Source of the DNA: Atherix ibis | Lineage: Eukaryota > Arthropoda > Insecta > Diptera > Athericidae | Direction: 5' to 3' | Length of the DNA stretch: 64,000 bases | Assembly: GCA_958298945.1 (NCBI GenBank) | Contig: OY282606.1 | Location: 30,663,740 to 30,727,739 of the forward strand | Shown here: positions 48,471 to 63,400 of the stretch, one piece after another | Layout of the letters: every line of letters starts with the position of its first letter | Numbering within the stretch: the first letter of the stretch is position 1 | Program-made: the position numbers and the translations under genes | Notes under the pieces: model-generated | The model's database searches: none | What the model saw: only the letters and a program-made list of their open reading frames with translations | Told to the model about the DNA's origin: nothing

Positions 48471-51400
48471 CTCATTCATATTCCTCAGACAATGTGCAAG
48501 CCATAGTTATTAAAGGTATTGTGTCTATAAACTATTGAAATAGTAGTCTCCACATTTTTCCTAAAAAGCCGTATTTATTATTTTGAATGGCGTATATTTC
48601 GAGTAATTCAAAAAATTAAAATAAGATTGTATACTATTTTTTAAATAAAAATATTTTTATTGTAGATGTATCTAAAATTAGATAAAATTTATTTTTTATT
48701 CATCTGACATTTTGTAAACGTTATTTGAAAAATTTCTGCTGGATAAAATAATTCAAAATCTCAGCATTAAAAAAACTAAAGTATATCAAACACGTACATA
48801 CGAGGTCTGTTCAAAAAGTATCGCGAATTTTGAATTTCCGCGGGTTACGTATATTCGAGTCAAAACACGTGCAAGCAAAACAACTGTCAATAATTAACTG
48901 AACATTCAAAATAGGCGAACTTGTCGGCATAAGTGAGAGATATGAGTACCAACATAATGCCACAAAAAATCGAAAATCGAATATACGTAACCCGCGGAAA
49001 TGCAAAATTCAAAACTCATTCATATTCCTCAGACAATGTGCAAGCCATAGTTATTAAAGGTATTGTGTCTATAAACTATTAAAATAGTAGTCTCCACTAT
49101 TTTTCCTATAAAGCTGTATTTATTATTTTGAATGGCGTATATTTCGAGTAATTCAAAAAATTAAAATAAGATTGTATACTATTTTTTAAATAAAAATATT
49201 TTTATTGTAGATGTATCTAAAATTAGATAAAATTTATTTTTTATTCATCTGACATTTTGTGAACGTTATTCGAAAATTTCTGCTGGATAAAATAATTCAA
49301 AATCTCAGCATTAAAAAAAAACTAAAATATATCGAACACGTACATACGAGGTCTGTTCAAAAAGTATCGCGAATTTTGAATTTCCGCGGGTTACGTATAT
49401 TTGAGTCAAAACATGTGCAAGCTAAGCAACTGTCAATAATTAACTAAACATTCAAAATAGCCGAACTTGTCGGCATAAGTGAGAGACATAAATACCAACA
49501 TAACGCCACAAAAAATCGAAAATCGAATATACGTAACCCGCGGAAATTCAAAATTCAAAACTCATTCATATTCCTCAGACAATGTGCAAGCAATAGTTAT
49601 TTTAGGTATTGTGTCTATAAACTATTTAAATAATAATCCCACTATTTTTATTATAAAGTTGCATTTATTATTTTGAATGGCGTATATTTCGAGTAATTCA
49701 AAAAATTAAAATAAGATTGTATACTATTTTATAAATAAAAATATTTTTATTGTAGATGTATCTAAAATTAGATAAAATTTATTTTTTATTCATCTGACAT
49801 TTTGTGAACGTTATTTGAAAATTTCTGCTGGATAAAATAATTCAAAATCTCAGCATTAAAAAAAAACTAAAATATATCGAACATGTACATACGAGGTCTG
49901 TTCAAAAAGTATCGCGAATTTTGAATTTCCGCGGGTTACGTATATTTGAGTCAAAACATGTGCAAGCAAAGAAACTGTCAATAATTAACTGAACATTCAA
50001 AATAGGCGAACTTGTCGGCATAAGTGAGAGATATGAGTACCAATATAACGCCACAAAAAATCGAAAATCGAATATACGTAACCCGCGGAAATTCAAAATT
50101 CAAAACTCATTCATATTCCTCAGACAATGTGCAAGCAATAGTTATTTTAGGTATCGTGTCTATAAACTATTAAAATAATACTCCCACTATTTTTACTATA
50201 AAGTTGCATTTATTATTTTGAATGGCGTATATTTCGAGTAATTCAAAAAATTAAAATAAGATTGTATACTATTTTATAAATAAAAATATTTTTATTGTAG
50301 ATGTATCTAAAATTAGATAAAATTTATTTTTTATTCATCTGACATTTTGTGACCGTTATTTGAAAAATTTCTGCTGGATAAAATAATTCAAAATCTCAGC
50401 ATTAAAAAAAAAACTAAAATATATCAAACACGTACATACGAGGTCTGTTCAAAAAGTATCGCGAATTTTGAATTTCCGCGGGTTACGTATATTTGAGTCA
50501 AAATATGTGCAAGCAAAGAAACTGTCAATAATTAACTGAACATTCAAAATAGCCGAACTTGTCGGCATAGGTGAGAGATATGAGTACCAACATAACGCCA
50601 CAAAAAATCGAAAATCGAATATACGTAACCCGCGAAAATTCAAAATTCAAAACTCATTCATATTCCTCAGACAATGTGCAAGCAATAGTTATTAAAGGTA
50701 TTGTGTCTATAAACTATTAAAATAATACTCCCACTATTTTTACTATAAAGTTGCATTTATTATTTTGAATGGCGTATATTTCGAGTAATTCAAAAAATTA
50801 AAATAAGATTGTATACTATTTTATAAATAAAAATATTTGTATTGTAGATGTATCTAAAATTAGATAAAATTTATTTTTTATTCATCTGACATTTTGTGAA
50901 CGTTATTTGAAAAATTTCTGCTGGATAAAATAATTCAAAATCTCAGCATTAAAAAAAAACTAAAATATATCGAACACGGACATACGAGGTCTGTTCAAAA
51001 AGTATCGCGAATTTTGAATTTCCGCGGGTTACGTATATTTGAGTCAAAACATGTGCAAGCAAAGAAACTGTCAATAATTAACTGAACATTCAAAATAGGC
51101 GAACTTGTCGGCATAAGTGAGAGATATGAGTACCAATATAACGCCACAAAAAATCGAAAACCGAATATACGTAACCCGCGGTAATTCAAAATTCAAAACT
51201 CATTCATATTCCTCAGACAATGTGCAAGCAATAGTTATTTTAGGTATTGTGTCTATAAACTATTAAAATAAAACTCCCACTATTTTTACTATAAAGTTGC
51301 ATTTATTATTTTGAATGGCGTATATTTCGAGTAATTCAAAAAATTAAAATAAGATTGTATACTATTTTATAAATAAAAATATTTTTATTGTAGATGTATC

Positions 51401-54400
51401 TAAAATTAGATAAAATTTATTTTTTATTCATCTGACATTTTGTGAACGTTATTTGAAAAATTTCTGCTGGATAAAATAATTCAAAATCTCAGCATTAAAA
51501 AAAAACTAAAATATATCAAACACGTACATACGAGGTCTGTTCAAAAAGTATCGCGAATTTTGAATTTCCGCGGATTACGTATATTTGAGTCAAAACATGT
51601 GCAAGCAAAGCAACTGTCAATAATTAACTGAACAATCAAAATAGTCGCACTTGTCGGCATAAGTGAGAGATATGAGTACCAACATAACGCCACAAAAAAT
51701 CGAAAATCGAATATACGTAACCCGCGGAAATTCAAAATTCAAAACTCATTCATATTCCTCAGACAATGTGCAAGCAATAGTTATTAAAGGTATTGTGTCT
51801 ATAAACTATTAAAATAATACTCCCACTATTTTTACTATAAAGTTGCATTTATTATTTTGAATGGCGTATATTTCGAGTAATTCAAAAAATTAAAATAAAA
51901 TTGTATACTATTTTTTAAATAAAAATATTTTTATTTTAGATGTATCTAAAATTAGATAAAATTTATTTTTTATTCATCTGACATTTTGTGAACGTTATTT
52001 GAAAAATTTCTGCTGGATAAAATAATTCAAAATCTCAGCATTAAAAAAAACTAAAATATATCAAACACGTACATACGAGGTCTGTTCAAAAAGTATCGCG
52101 AATTTTGAATTTCCGCGGGTTACGTATATTTGAGTCAAAACATGTGCAAGCTAAGCAACTGTCAATAATTAACTAAACATTCAAAATAGCCGAACTTGTC
52201 GGCATAAGTGAGAGACATAAATACCAACATAACGCCACAAAAAATCGAAAATCGAATATACGTAACCCGCGGAAATTCAAAATTCAAAACTCATTCATAT
52301 TCCTCAGACAATGTGCAAGCAATAGTTATTAAAGGTATTGTGTCTATAAACTATTAAAATAATACTCCCACTATTTTTACTATAAAGTTGCATTTATTAT
52401 TTTGAATGGCGTATATTTCGAGTAATTCAAAAAATTAAAATAAGATTGTATACTATTTTATAAATAAAAATATTTGTATTGTAGATGTATCTAAAATTAG
52501 ATAAAATTTATTTTTTATTCATCTGACATTTTGTGACCGTTATTTGAAAAATTTCTGCTGTATAAAATAATTCAAAATCTCAGCATTAAAAAAAAACTAA
52601 AATATATCGAACACGTACATACGAAGTCTGTTCAAAAAGTATCGCGAATTTTGAATTTCCGCGGGTTACGTATATTTGAGTCAAAACATGTGCAAGCTAA
52701 GCAACTGTCAATAATTAACTGAACATTCAAAATAGCCGAACTTGTCGGCATAGGTGAGAGATATGAGTACCAACATAACGCCACAAAAAATCGAAAATCG
52801 AATATACGTAACTCGCGGAAATTCAAAATTCAAAACTCATTCATATTCCTCAGACAATGTGCAAGCAATAGTTATTAAAGGTATTGTGTCTATAAACTAT
52901 TAAAATAATACTCCCACTATTTTTACTATAAAGTTGCATTTATTATTTTGAATGGCGTATATTTCGAGTAATTCAAAAAATTAAAATAAGATTGTATACT
53001 ATTTTATAAATAAAAATATTTGTATTGTAGATGTATCTAAAATTAGATAAAATTTATTTTTTATTCATCTGACATTTTGTAAACGTTATTTGAAAAATTT
53101 CTGCTGGATAAAATAATTCAAAATCTCAGCGTTAAAAAAAAACTAAAATATATCGAACACGTACATACGAGGTCTGTTCAAAAAGTATCGCGAATTTTGA
53201 ATTTCCGCGGGTTACGTATATTTGAGTCAAAACATGTGCAAGCAAAGCAACTGTCAATAATTAACTGAACAATCAAAATAGTCGAACTTGTCGGCATAAG
53301 TGAGAGATATGAGTACCAACATAACGCCACAAAAAATCGAAAATCGAATATACGTAACCCGCGGAAATTCGAAATTCAAAACTCATTCATATTCCTCAGA
53401 CAATGTGCAAGCAATAGTTATTTTAGGTATTGTGTCTATAAACTATTAAAATAATACTCCCACTATTTTTACTATAAAGTTGCATTTATTATTTTGAATG
53501 GCGTATATTTCGAGTAATTCAAAAAATTAAAATAAGATTGTATACTATTTTATAAATAAAAATATTTTTATTGTAGATGTATCTAAAATTAGATAAAATT
53601 TATTTTTTATTCATCTGACATTTTGTGAACGTTATTTGAAAAATTTCTGCTGGATAAAATAATTCAAAGTCTCAGCATTAAAAAAAAACTAAAATATATC
53701 AAACACGTACATACGAGGTCTGTTCAAAAAGTATCGCGAATTTTGAATTTCCGCGGATTACGTATATTTGAGTCAAAACATGTGCAAGCAAAGCAACTGT
53801 CAATAATTAACTGAACAATCAAAATAGTCGCACTGGTCGGCATAAGTGAGAGATATGAGTACCAACATAACGCCACAAAAAATCGAAAATCGAATATACG
53901 TAACCCGCGGAAATTCAAAATTCAAAACTCATTCATATTCCTCAGACAATGTGCAAGCAATAGTTATTAAAGGTATTGTGTCTATAAACTATTAAAATAA
54001 TACTCCCACTATTTTTACTATAAAGTTGCATTTATTATTTTGAATGGCGTATATTTCGAGTAATTCAAAAAATTAAAATAAGATTGTATACTATTTTTTA
54101 AATAAAAATATTTTTATTGTAGATGTATCTAAAATTAGATAAAATTTATTTTTTATTCATCTGACATTTTGTGAACGTTGTTTGAAAAATTTCTGCTGGA
54201 TAAAATAATTCAAAATCACAGCATTAAAAAAAACTAAAATATATCAAACACGTACATACGAGGTCTGTTCAAAAAGTATCGCGAATTTTGAATTTCCGCG
54301 GGTTACGTATATTTGAGTCAAAACATGTGCAAGCTAAGCAACTGTCAATAATTAACTAAACATTCAAAATAGCCGAACTTGTCGGCATAAGTGAGAGACA

Positions 54401-57400
54401 TAAATACCAACATAACGCCACAAAAAATCGAAAATCGAATATACGTAACCCGCGGAAATTCAAAATTCAAAACTCATTCATATTCCTCAGACAATGTGCA
54501 AGCAATAGTTATTAAAGGTATTGTGTCTATAAACTATTAAAATAATACTCCCACTATTTTTACTATAAAGTTGCATTTATTATTTTGAATGGCGTATATT
54601 TCGAGTAATTCAAAAAATTAAAATAAGATTGTATACTATTTTTTAAATAAAAATATTTTTATTGTAGATGTTTCTAAAATTAGATAAAATTTGTTTTTTA
54701 TTCATCTGACATTTTGTGAACGTTATTTGAAAAATTTCTGCTGGATAAAATAATTCAAAATCTCAGCATTAAAAAAACAACTTAAATATATCAAACACGT
54801 ACATACGAGGTCTGTTCAAAAAGTATCGCGAATTTTGAATTTCCGCGGGTTACGTATATTTGAGTCAAAACATGTGCAAGCTAAGCAACTGTCAATAATT
54901 AACTGAACATTCAAAATAGCCGAACTTGTCGGCATAGGTGAGAAATATGAGTACCAACATAACGCCACAAAAAATCGAAAACCGAATATACGTAACCCGC
55001 GGAAATTCAAAATTCAAAACTCATTCATAATCCTCAGACAATGTGCAAGCAATAGTTATTAAAGGTATTGTGTCTATAAACTATTAAAATAATACTCCCA
55101 CTATTTTTACTATAAAGTTGCATTTATTATTTTGAATGGCGTATATTTCGAGTAATTCAAAAAATTAAAATAAGATTGTATACTATTTTATAAATAAAAA
55201 TATTTTTATTGTAGATGTATCTAAAATTAGATAAAATTTATTTTTTATTCATCTGACATTTTGTGAACGTTATTTGAAAAATTTCTGCTGCATAAAATAA
55301 TTCAAAATCTCAGCATTAAAAAAAAACTAAAATATATCAAACACGTACATACGAGGTCAGTTCAAAAAGTATCGCGAATTTTGAATTTCCGCGGGTTACG
55401 TATATTCGAGTCAAAACATGTGCAAGCTAAGCAACTGTCAATAATTAACTGAACATTCAAAATAGCCGAACTTGTCGGCATAAGTGAGAGACATAAATAC
55501 CAACATAACGCCACAAAAAATCGAAAATACGTAACCTACGGAAATTCGAAATTCAAAACTCATTCATATTCCTCAGACAATGTTCAAGCAATAGTTATTA
55601 AAGGTATTGTGTCTATAAACTATTAAAATAATACTCCCACTATTTTTACTATAAAGTTGCATTTATTATTTTGAATGGCGTATATTTCGAGTAATTCAAA
55701 AAATTAAAATAAGATTGTATACTATTTTATAAATAAAAATATTTTTATTGTAGATGTATCTAAAATTAGATAAAATTTATTTTTTATTCATCTGACATTT
55801 TGTGAACGTTATTTGAAAAATTTCTGCTGGATAAAATAATTCAAAATCTCAGCATTAAAAAAAAAACTAAAATATATATCAAACACGTACATACGAGGTC
55901 TGTTCAAAAAGTATCGCGAATTTTGAATTTCCGCGGGTTACGTATATTCGAGTCAAAACATGTGCAAGCAAAGCAACTGTCAATAATTAACTGAACATTC
56001 AAAATAGCCGAGCTTGTCGGCATAAGTGAGAGATATGAGTACCAACATAACGCCACAAAAAATCGAAAATCGAATATACGTAACCCGCGGAAATTCAAAA
56101 TTCAAAACTCATTCATATTCCTCAGACAATGTGCAAGCAATAGTTATTAAAGGTATTGTGTCTATAAACTATTAAAATAATACTCCCACTATTTTTACTA
56201 TAAAGTTGCATTTATTATTTTGAATGGCGTATATTTCGAGTAATTCAAAAAATTAAAATAAGATTGTATACTATTTTTTAAATAAAAATATTTTTATTGT
56301 AGATGTATCTAAAATTAGATAAAATTTATTTTTTATTCATCTGACATTTTGTGAACGTTGTTTGAAAAATTTCTGCTGGATAAAATAATTCAAAATCACA
56401 GCATTAAAAAAAACTAAAATATATCAAACACGTACATACGAGGTCTGTTCAAAAAGTATCGCGAATTTTGAATTTCCGCGGGTTACGTATATTTGAGTCA
56501 AAACATGTGCAAGCTAAGCAACTGTCAATAATTAACTAAACATTCAAAATAGCCGAACTTGTCGGCATAAGTGAGAGACATAAATACCAACATAACGCCA
56601 CAAAAAATCGAAAATCGAATATACGTAACCCGCGGAAATTCAAAATTCAAAACTCATTCATATTCCTCAGACAATGTGCAAGCAATAGTTATTAAAGGTA
56701 TTGTGTCTATAAACTATTAAAATAATACTCCCACTATTTTTACTATAAAGTTGCATTTATTATTTTGAATGGCGTATATTTCGAGTAATTCAAAAAATTA
56801 AAATAAGATTGTATACTATTTTTTAAATAAAAATATTTTTATTGTAGATGTTTCTAAAATTAGATAAAATTTGTTTTTTATTCATCTGACATTTTGTGAA
56901 CGTTATTTGAAAAATTTCTGCTGGATAAAATAATTCAAAATCTCAGCATTAAAAAAACAACTTAAATATATCAAACACGTACATACGAGGTCTGTTCAAA
57001 AAGTATCGCGAATTTTGAATTTCCGCGGGTTACGTATATTTGAGTCAAAACATGTGCAAGCTAAGCAACTGTCAATAATTAACTGAACATTCAAAATAGC
57101 CGAACTTGTCGGCATAGGTGAGAAATATGAGTACCAACATAACGCCACAAAAAATCGAAAACCGAATATACGTAACCCGCGGAAATTCAAAATTCAAAAC
57201 TCATTCATAATCCTCAGACAATGTGCAAGCAATAGTTATTAAAGGTATTGTGTCTATAAACTATTAAAATAATACTCCCACTATTTTTACTATAAAGTTG
57301 CATTTATTATTTTGAATGGCGTATATTTCGAGTAATTCAAAAAATTAAAATAAGATTGTATACTATTTTATAAATAAAAATATTTTTATTGTAGATGTAT

Positions 57401-60400
57401 CTAAAATTAGATAAAATTTATTTTTTATTCATCTGACATTTTGTGAACGTTATTTGAAAAATTTCTGCTGCATAAAATAATTCAAAATCTCAGCATTAAA
57501 AAAAAACTAAAATATATCAAACACGTACATACGAGGTCAGTTCAAAAAGTATCGCGAATTTTGAATTTCCGCGGGTTACGTATATTCGAGTCAAAACATG
57601 TGCAAGCTAAGCAACTGTCAATAATTAACTGAACATTCAAAATAGCCGAACTTGTCGGCATAAGTGAGAGACATAAATACCAACATAACGCCACAAAAAA
57701 TCGAAAATACGTAACCTACGGAAATTCGAAATTCAAAACTCATTCATATTCCTCAGACAATGTTCAAGCAATAGTTATTAAAGGTATTGTGTCTATAAAC
57801 TATTAAAATAATACTCCCACTATTTTTACTATAAAGTTGCATTTATTATTTTGAATGGCGTATATTTCGAGTAATTCAAAAAATTAAAATAAGATTGTAT
57901 ACTATTTTATAAATAAAAATATTTTTATTGTAGATGTATCTAAAATTAGATAAAATTTATTTTTTATTCATCTGACATTTTGTGAACGTTATTTGAAAAA
58001 TTTCTGCTGGATAAAATAATTCAAAATCTCAGCATTAAAAAAAAAACTAAAATATATATCAAACACGTACATACGAGGTCTGTTCAAAAAGTATCGCGAA
58101 TTTTGAATTTCCGCGGGTTACGTATATTCGAGTCAAAACATGTGCAAGCAAAGCAACTGTCAATAATTAACTGAACATTCAAAATAGCCGAAATTATCGG
58201 CATAAGTGAGAGACATGAGTACCAACATAACGCCACAAAAAATCGAAAATCGAATATACGTAACCCGCGGAAATTCAAAATTCAAAACTCATTCATATTC
58301 CTCAGACAATGTGCAAGCAATAGTTATTTTAGGTATTGTGTCTATAAACTAATAAAATAATACTCCCACTATTTTTATTATAAAGTTGCATTTATTATTT
58401 TGAATGGCGTATATTTCGAGTAATTCAAAAAATTAAAATAAGATTGTATACTATTTTATAAATAAAAATATTTTTATTGTAGATGTATCTAAAATTAGAT
58501 AAAATTTATTTTTTATTCATCTGACATTTTGTGAACGTTATTTGAAAAATTTCTGCTGGATAAAATAATTCAAAATCTCAGCATTAAAAAAAAACTAAAA
58601 TATATATCAAACACGTACATACGAGGTCTGTTCAAAAAGTATCGCGAATTTTGAATTTCCGCGGGTTACGTATATTCGAGTCAAAACATGTGCAAGCAAA
58701 GCAACTGTCAATAATTAACTGAACATTCAAAATAGCCGAAATTATCGGCATAAGTGAGAGACATGAGTACCAACATAACGCCACAAAAAATCGAAAATCG
58801 AATATACGTAACCCGCGGAAATTCAAAATTCAAAACTCATTCATATTCCTCAGACAATGTGCAAGCAATAGTTATTTTAGGTATTGTGTCTATAAACTAA
58901 TAAAATAATACTCCCACTATTTTTATTATAAAGTTGCATTTATTATTTTGAATGGCGTATATTTCGAGTAATTCAAAAAATTAAAATAAGATTGTATACT
59001 ATTTTATAAATAAAAATATTTTTATTGTAGATGTATCTAAAATTAGATAAAATTTATTTTTTATTCATCTGACATTTTGTGAACGTTATTTGAAAAATTT
59101 CTGCTGGATAAAATAATTCAAAATCTCAGCATTAAAAAAAAACTAAAATATATCAAACACGTACATACGAGGTCTGTTTAAAAAGTATCGCGAATTTTGA
59201 ATTTCCGCGGATTACGTATATTTGAGTCAAAACATGTGTAAGCAAAGCAACTGTCATTAATTAACTGAACATTCAAAATAGCCAAACTTGTCGGCATAAG
59301 TGAGAGATATGAGTACCAACATAACGCCACAAAAAATCGAAAATCGAATATACGTAACCCGCGGAAATTCAAAATTCAAAACTCATTCATATTCCTCAGA
59401 CAATGTGCAAGCAATAGTTATTTTAGGTATTGTGTCTATAAACTATTAAAATAATACTCCCACTATTTTTATTTTTATTATTGAATTTCCGCGGGTTACG
59501 TATATTTGAGTCAAAACATGTGCAAGCTAAGCAACTGTCAATAATTAACTAAACATTCAAAATAGCCGAACTTGTCGGCATAAGTGAGAGATATAAATAT
59601 CAACATAACGCCACAAAAAATCGAAAATCGAATATACGTAACCCGCGGAAATTCAAAATTCAAAACTCATTCATATTCCTCAGACAATGTGCAAGCAATA
59701 GTTATTTTAGGTATTGTGTCTATAAACTATTAAAATAATACTCCCACTATTTTTACTATAAAGTTGCATTTATTATTTTGAATGGCGTATATTTCGAGTA
59801 ATTCAAAAAATTAAAATAAGATTGTATACTATTTTATAAATAAAAATATTTTTATTGTAGATGTATCTAAAATTAGATAAAATTTATTTTTTATTCATCT
59901 GACATTTTGTGAACGTTATTTGAAAAATTTCTGCTGGATAAAATAATTCAAAATCTCAGCATTAAAAAAAAACTAAAATATATCAAACACGTACATACGA
60001 GGTCTGTTTAAAAAGTATCGCGAATTTTGAATTTCCGCGGATTACGTATATTTGAGTCAAAACATGTGTAAGCAAAGCAACTGTCATTAATTAACTGAAC
60101 ATTCAAAATAGCCAAACTTGTCGGCATAAGTGAGAGATATGAGTACCAACATAACGCCACAAAAAATCGAAAATCGAATATACGTAACCCGCGGAAATTC
60201 AAAATTCAAAACTCATTCATATTCCTCAGACAATGTGCAAGCAATAGTTATTTTAGGTATTGTGTCTATAAACTATTAAAATAATACTCCCACTATTTTT
60301 ATTTTTATTATTGAATTTCCGCGGGTTACGTATATTTGAGTCAAAACATGTGCAAGCAAAGCAACTGTCAATAATTAACTGAACATTCAAAATAGCCGAA

Positions 60401-63400
60401 CTTGTCGGCATAAGTGAGAGACATGAGTACCAACATAACGCCATAAAAAAATCGAAAATCGAATATACGTAACCCGCGGAAATTCAAAATTCAAAACTCA
60501 TTCATATTCCTCAGACAATGTGCAAGCAATAGTTGTCAAAGGTATTGTGTCTATAAACTATTAAAATAATACTCCCACTATTTTTACTATAAAGTTGCAT
60601 TTATTATTTTGAATGGCGTATATTTCGAGTAATTCAAAAAATTAAAATAAAATTGTATACTATTTTATAAATAAAAATATTTTTATTGTAGATGTATCTA
60701 AAATTAGATAAAATTTATTTTTTATTCATCTGACATTTTGTGAACGTTATTTGAAAAATTTCTGCTGCATAAAATAATTCAAAATCTCAGCATTAAAAAA
60801 AAACTAAAATATATCAAACACGTACATACGAGGTCTGTTCAAAAAGTATCGCGAATTTGGAATTTCCGCGGGTTACGTATATTTGAGTCAAAACATGTGC
60901 AAGCAAAGCAACTGTCAATAATTAACTGAACATTCAAAATAGCCGAACTTGTCGGCATAAGTGAGAGACATGAGTACCAACATAACGCCACAAAAAATCG
61001 AAAATCGAATATACGTAACCCGCGGAAATTCAAAATTCAAAACTCATTCATATTCCTCAGACAATGTGCAAGCAATAGTTATTAAAGGTATTGTGTCTAT
61101 AAACTATTAAAATAATACTCCCACTATTTTTACTATAAAGTTGCATTTATTATTTTGAATGGCGTATATTTCGAGTAATTCAAAAAATTAAAGTAAGATT
61201 GTATACTATTTTTTAAATAATTATATTTTTATTGTAGATGTATCTAAAATTAGATAAAATTTATTTTTTATTCATCTGACATTTTGTGAACGTTATTTGA
61301 AAAATTTCTGCTGGATAAAATAATTCAAAATCTCAGCATTAAAAAAAAACTAAAATATATCAAACACGTACATATGAGGTCTGTTCAAAAAGTATCGCGA
61401 ATTTTGAATTTCCGCGGGTTACGTATATTTGAGTCAAAACATGTGCAAGCAAAGCAACTGTCATTAATTAACTGAACATTCAAAATAGCCAAACTTGTCG
61501 GCATAAGTGAGAGATATGAGTACCAACATAACGCCACAAAAAATCGAAAATCGAATATACGTAACCCGCGGAAATTCAAAATTCAAAACTCATTCATATT
61601 CCTCAGACAATGTGCAAGCAATAGTTATTTTAGGTATTGTGTCTATAAACTATTAAAATAATACTCCCACTATTTTTATTATAAAGTTGCATTTATTATA
61701 ATGAATGGCGTATATTTCGAGTAATTCAAAAAATTAAAATAAGATTGTATACTATTTTTTAAATAATTATATTTTTATTGTAGATGTATCTAAAATTAGA
61801 TAAAATTTATTTTTTATTCATCTGACATTTTGTGAACGTTATTTGAAAAATTTCTGCTGGATAAAATAATTCAAAACCTCAGCATTAAAAAAAAACTAAA
61901 ATATATCAAACACGTACATATGAGGTCTGTTCAAAAAGTATCGCGAATTTTGAATTTCCGCGGGTTACGTATATTTGAGTCAAAACATGTGCAAGCAAAG
62001 CAACTGTCAATAATTAACTGAACATTCAAAATAGCCGAACTTGTCGGCATAAGTGAGAGATATGAGTACCAACATAACGCCACAAAAAATCGAAAATCGA
62101 ATATACGTAACCCGCGGAAATTCAAAATTCAAAACTCATTCATATTCCTCAGACAATGTGCAAGCAATAGTTATTAAAGGTATTGTGTCTATAAACTATT
62201 AAAATAATACTCCCACTATTTTTATTATAAAGTTGCATTTATTATTTTGAATGGCGTATATTTCGAGTAATTCAAAAAATTAAAATAAGATTGTATACTA
62301 TTTTATAAATAAAAATATTTTTATTGTAGATGTATCTAAAATTAGATAAAATTTATTTTTTATTCATCTGACATTTTGTGAACGTTATTTGAAAAATTTC
62401 TGCTGGATAAAATAATTCAAAATCTCAGCATTAAAAAAAAACTAAAATATATCAAACACGTACATACGAGGTCTGTTTAAAAAGTATCGCGAATTTTGAA
62501 TTTCCGCGGATTACGTATATTTGAGTCAAAACATGTGTAAGCAAAGCAACTGTCATTAATTAACTGAACATTCAAAATAGCCAAACTTGTCGGCATAAGT
62601 GAGAGATATGAGTACCAACATAACGCCACAAAAAATCGAAAATCGAATATACGTAACCCGCGGAAATTCAAAATTCAAAACTCATTCATATTCCTCAGAC
62701 AATGTGCAAGCAATAGTTATTTTAGGTATTGTGTCTATAAACTATTAAAATAATACTCCCACTATTTTTATTTTTATTATTGAATTTCCGCGGGTTACGT
62801 ATATTTGAGTCAAAACATGTGCAAGCAAAGCAACTGTCAATAATTAACTGAACATTCAAAATAGCCGAACTTGTCGGCATAAGTGAGAGACATGAGTACC
62901 AACATAACGCCACAAAAAAATCGAAAATCGAATATACGTAACCCGCGGAAATTCAAAATTCAAAACTCATTCATATTCCTCAGACAATGTGCAAGCAATA
63001 GTTGTCAAAGGTATTGTGTCTATAAACTATTAAAATAATACTCCCACTATTTTTACTATAAAGTTGCATTTATTATTTTGAATGGCGTATATTTCGAGTA
63101 ATTCAAAAAATTAAAATAAAATTGTATACTATTTTATAAATAAAAATATTTTTATTGTAGATGTATCTAAAATTAGATAAAATTTATTTTTTATTCATCT
63201 GACATTTTGTGAACGTTATTTGAAAAATTTCTGCTGGATAAAATAATTCAAAATCTCAGCATTAAAAAAAAACTAAAATATATCAAACACGTACATATGA
63301 GGTCTGTTCAAAAAGTATCGCGAATTTTGAATTTCCGCGGGTTACGTATATTTGAGTCAAAACATGTGCAAGCAAAGCAACTGTCATTAATTAACTGAAC

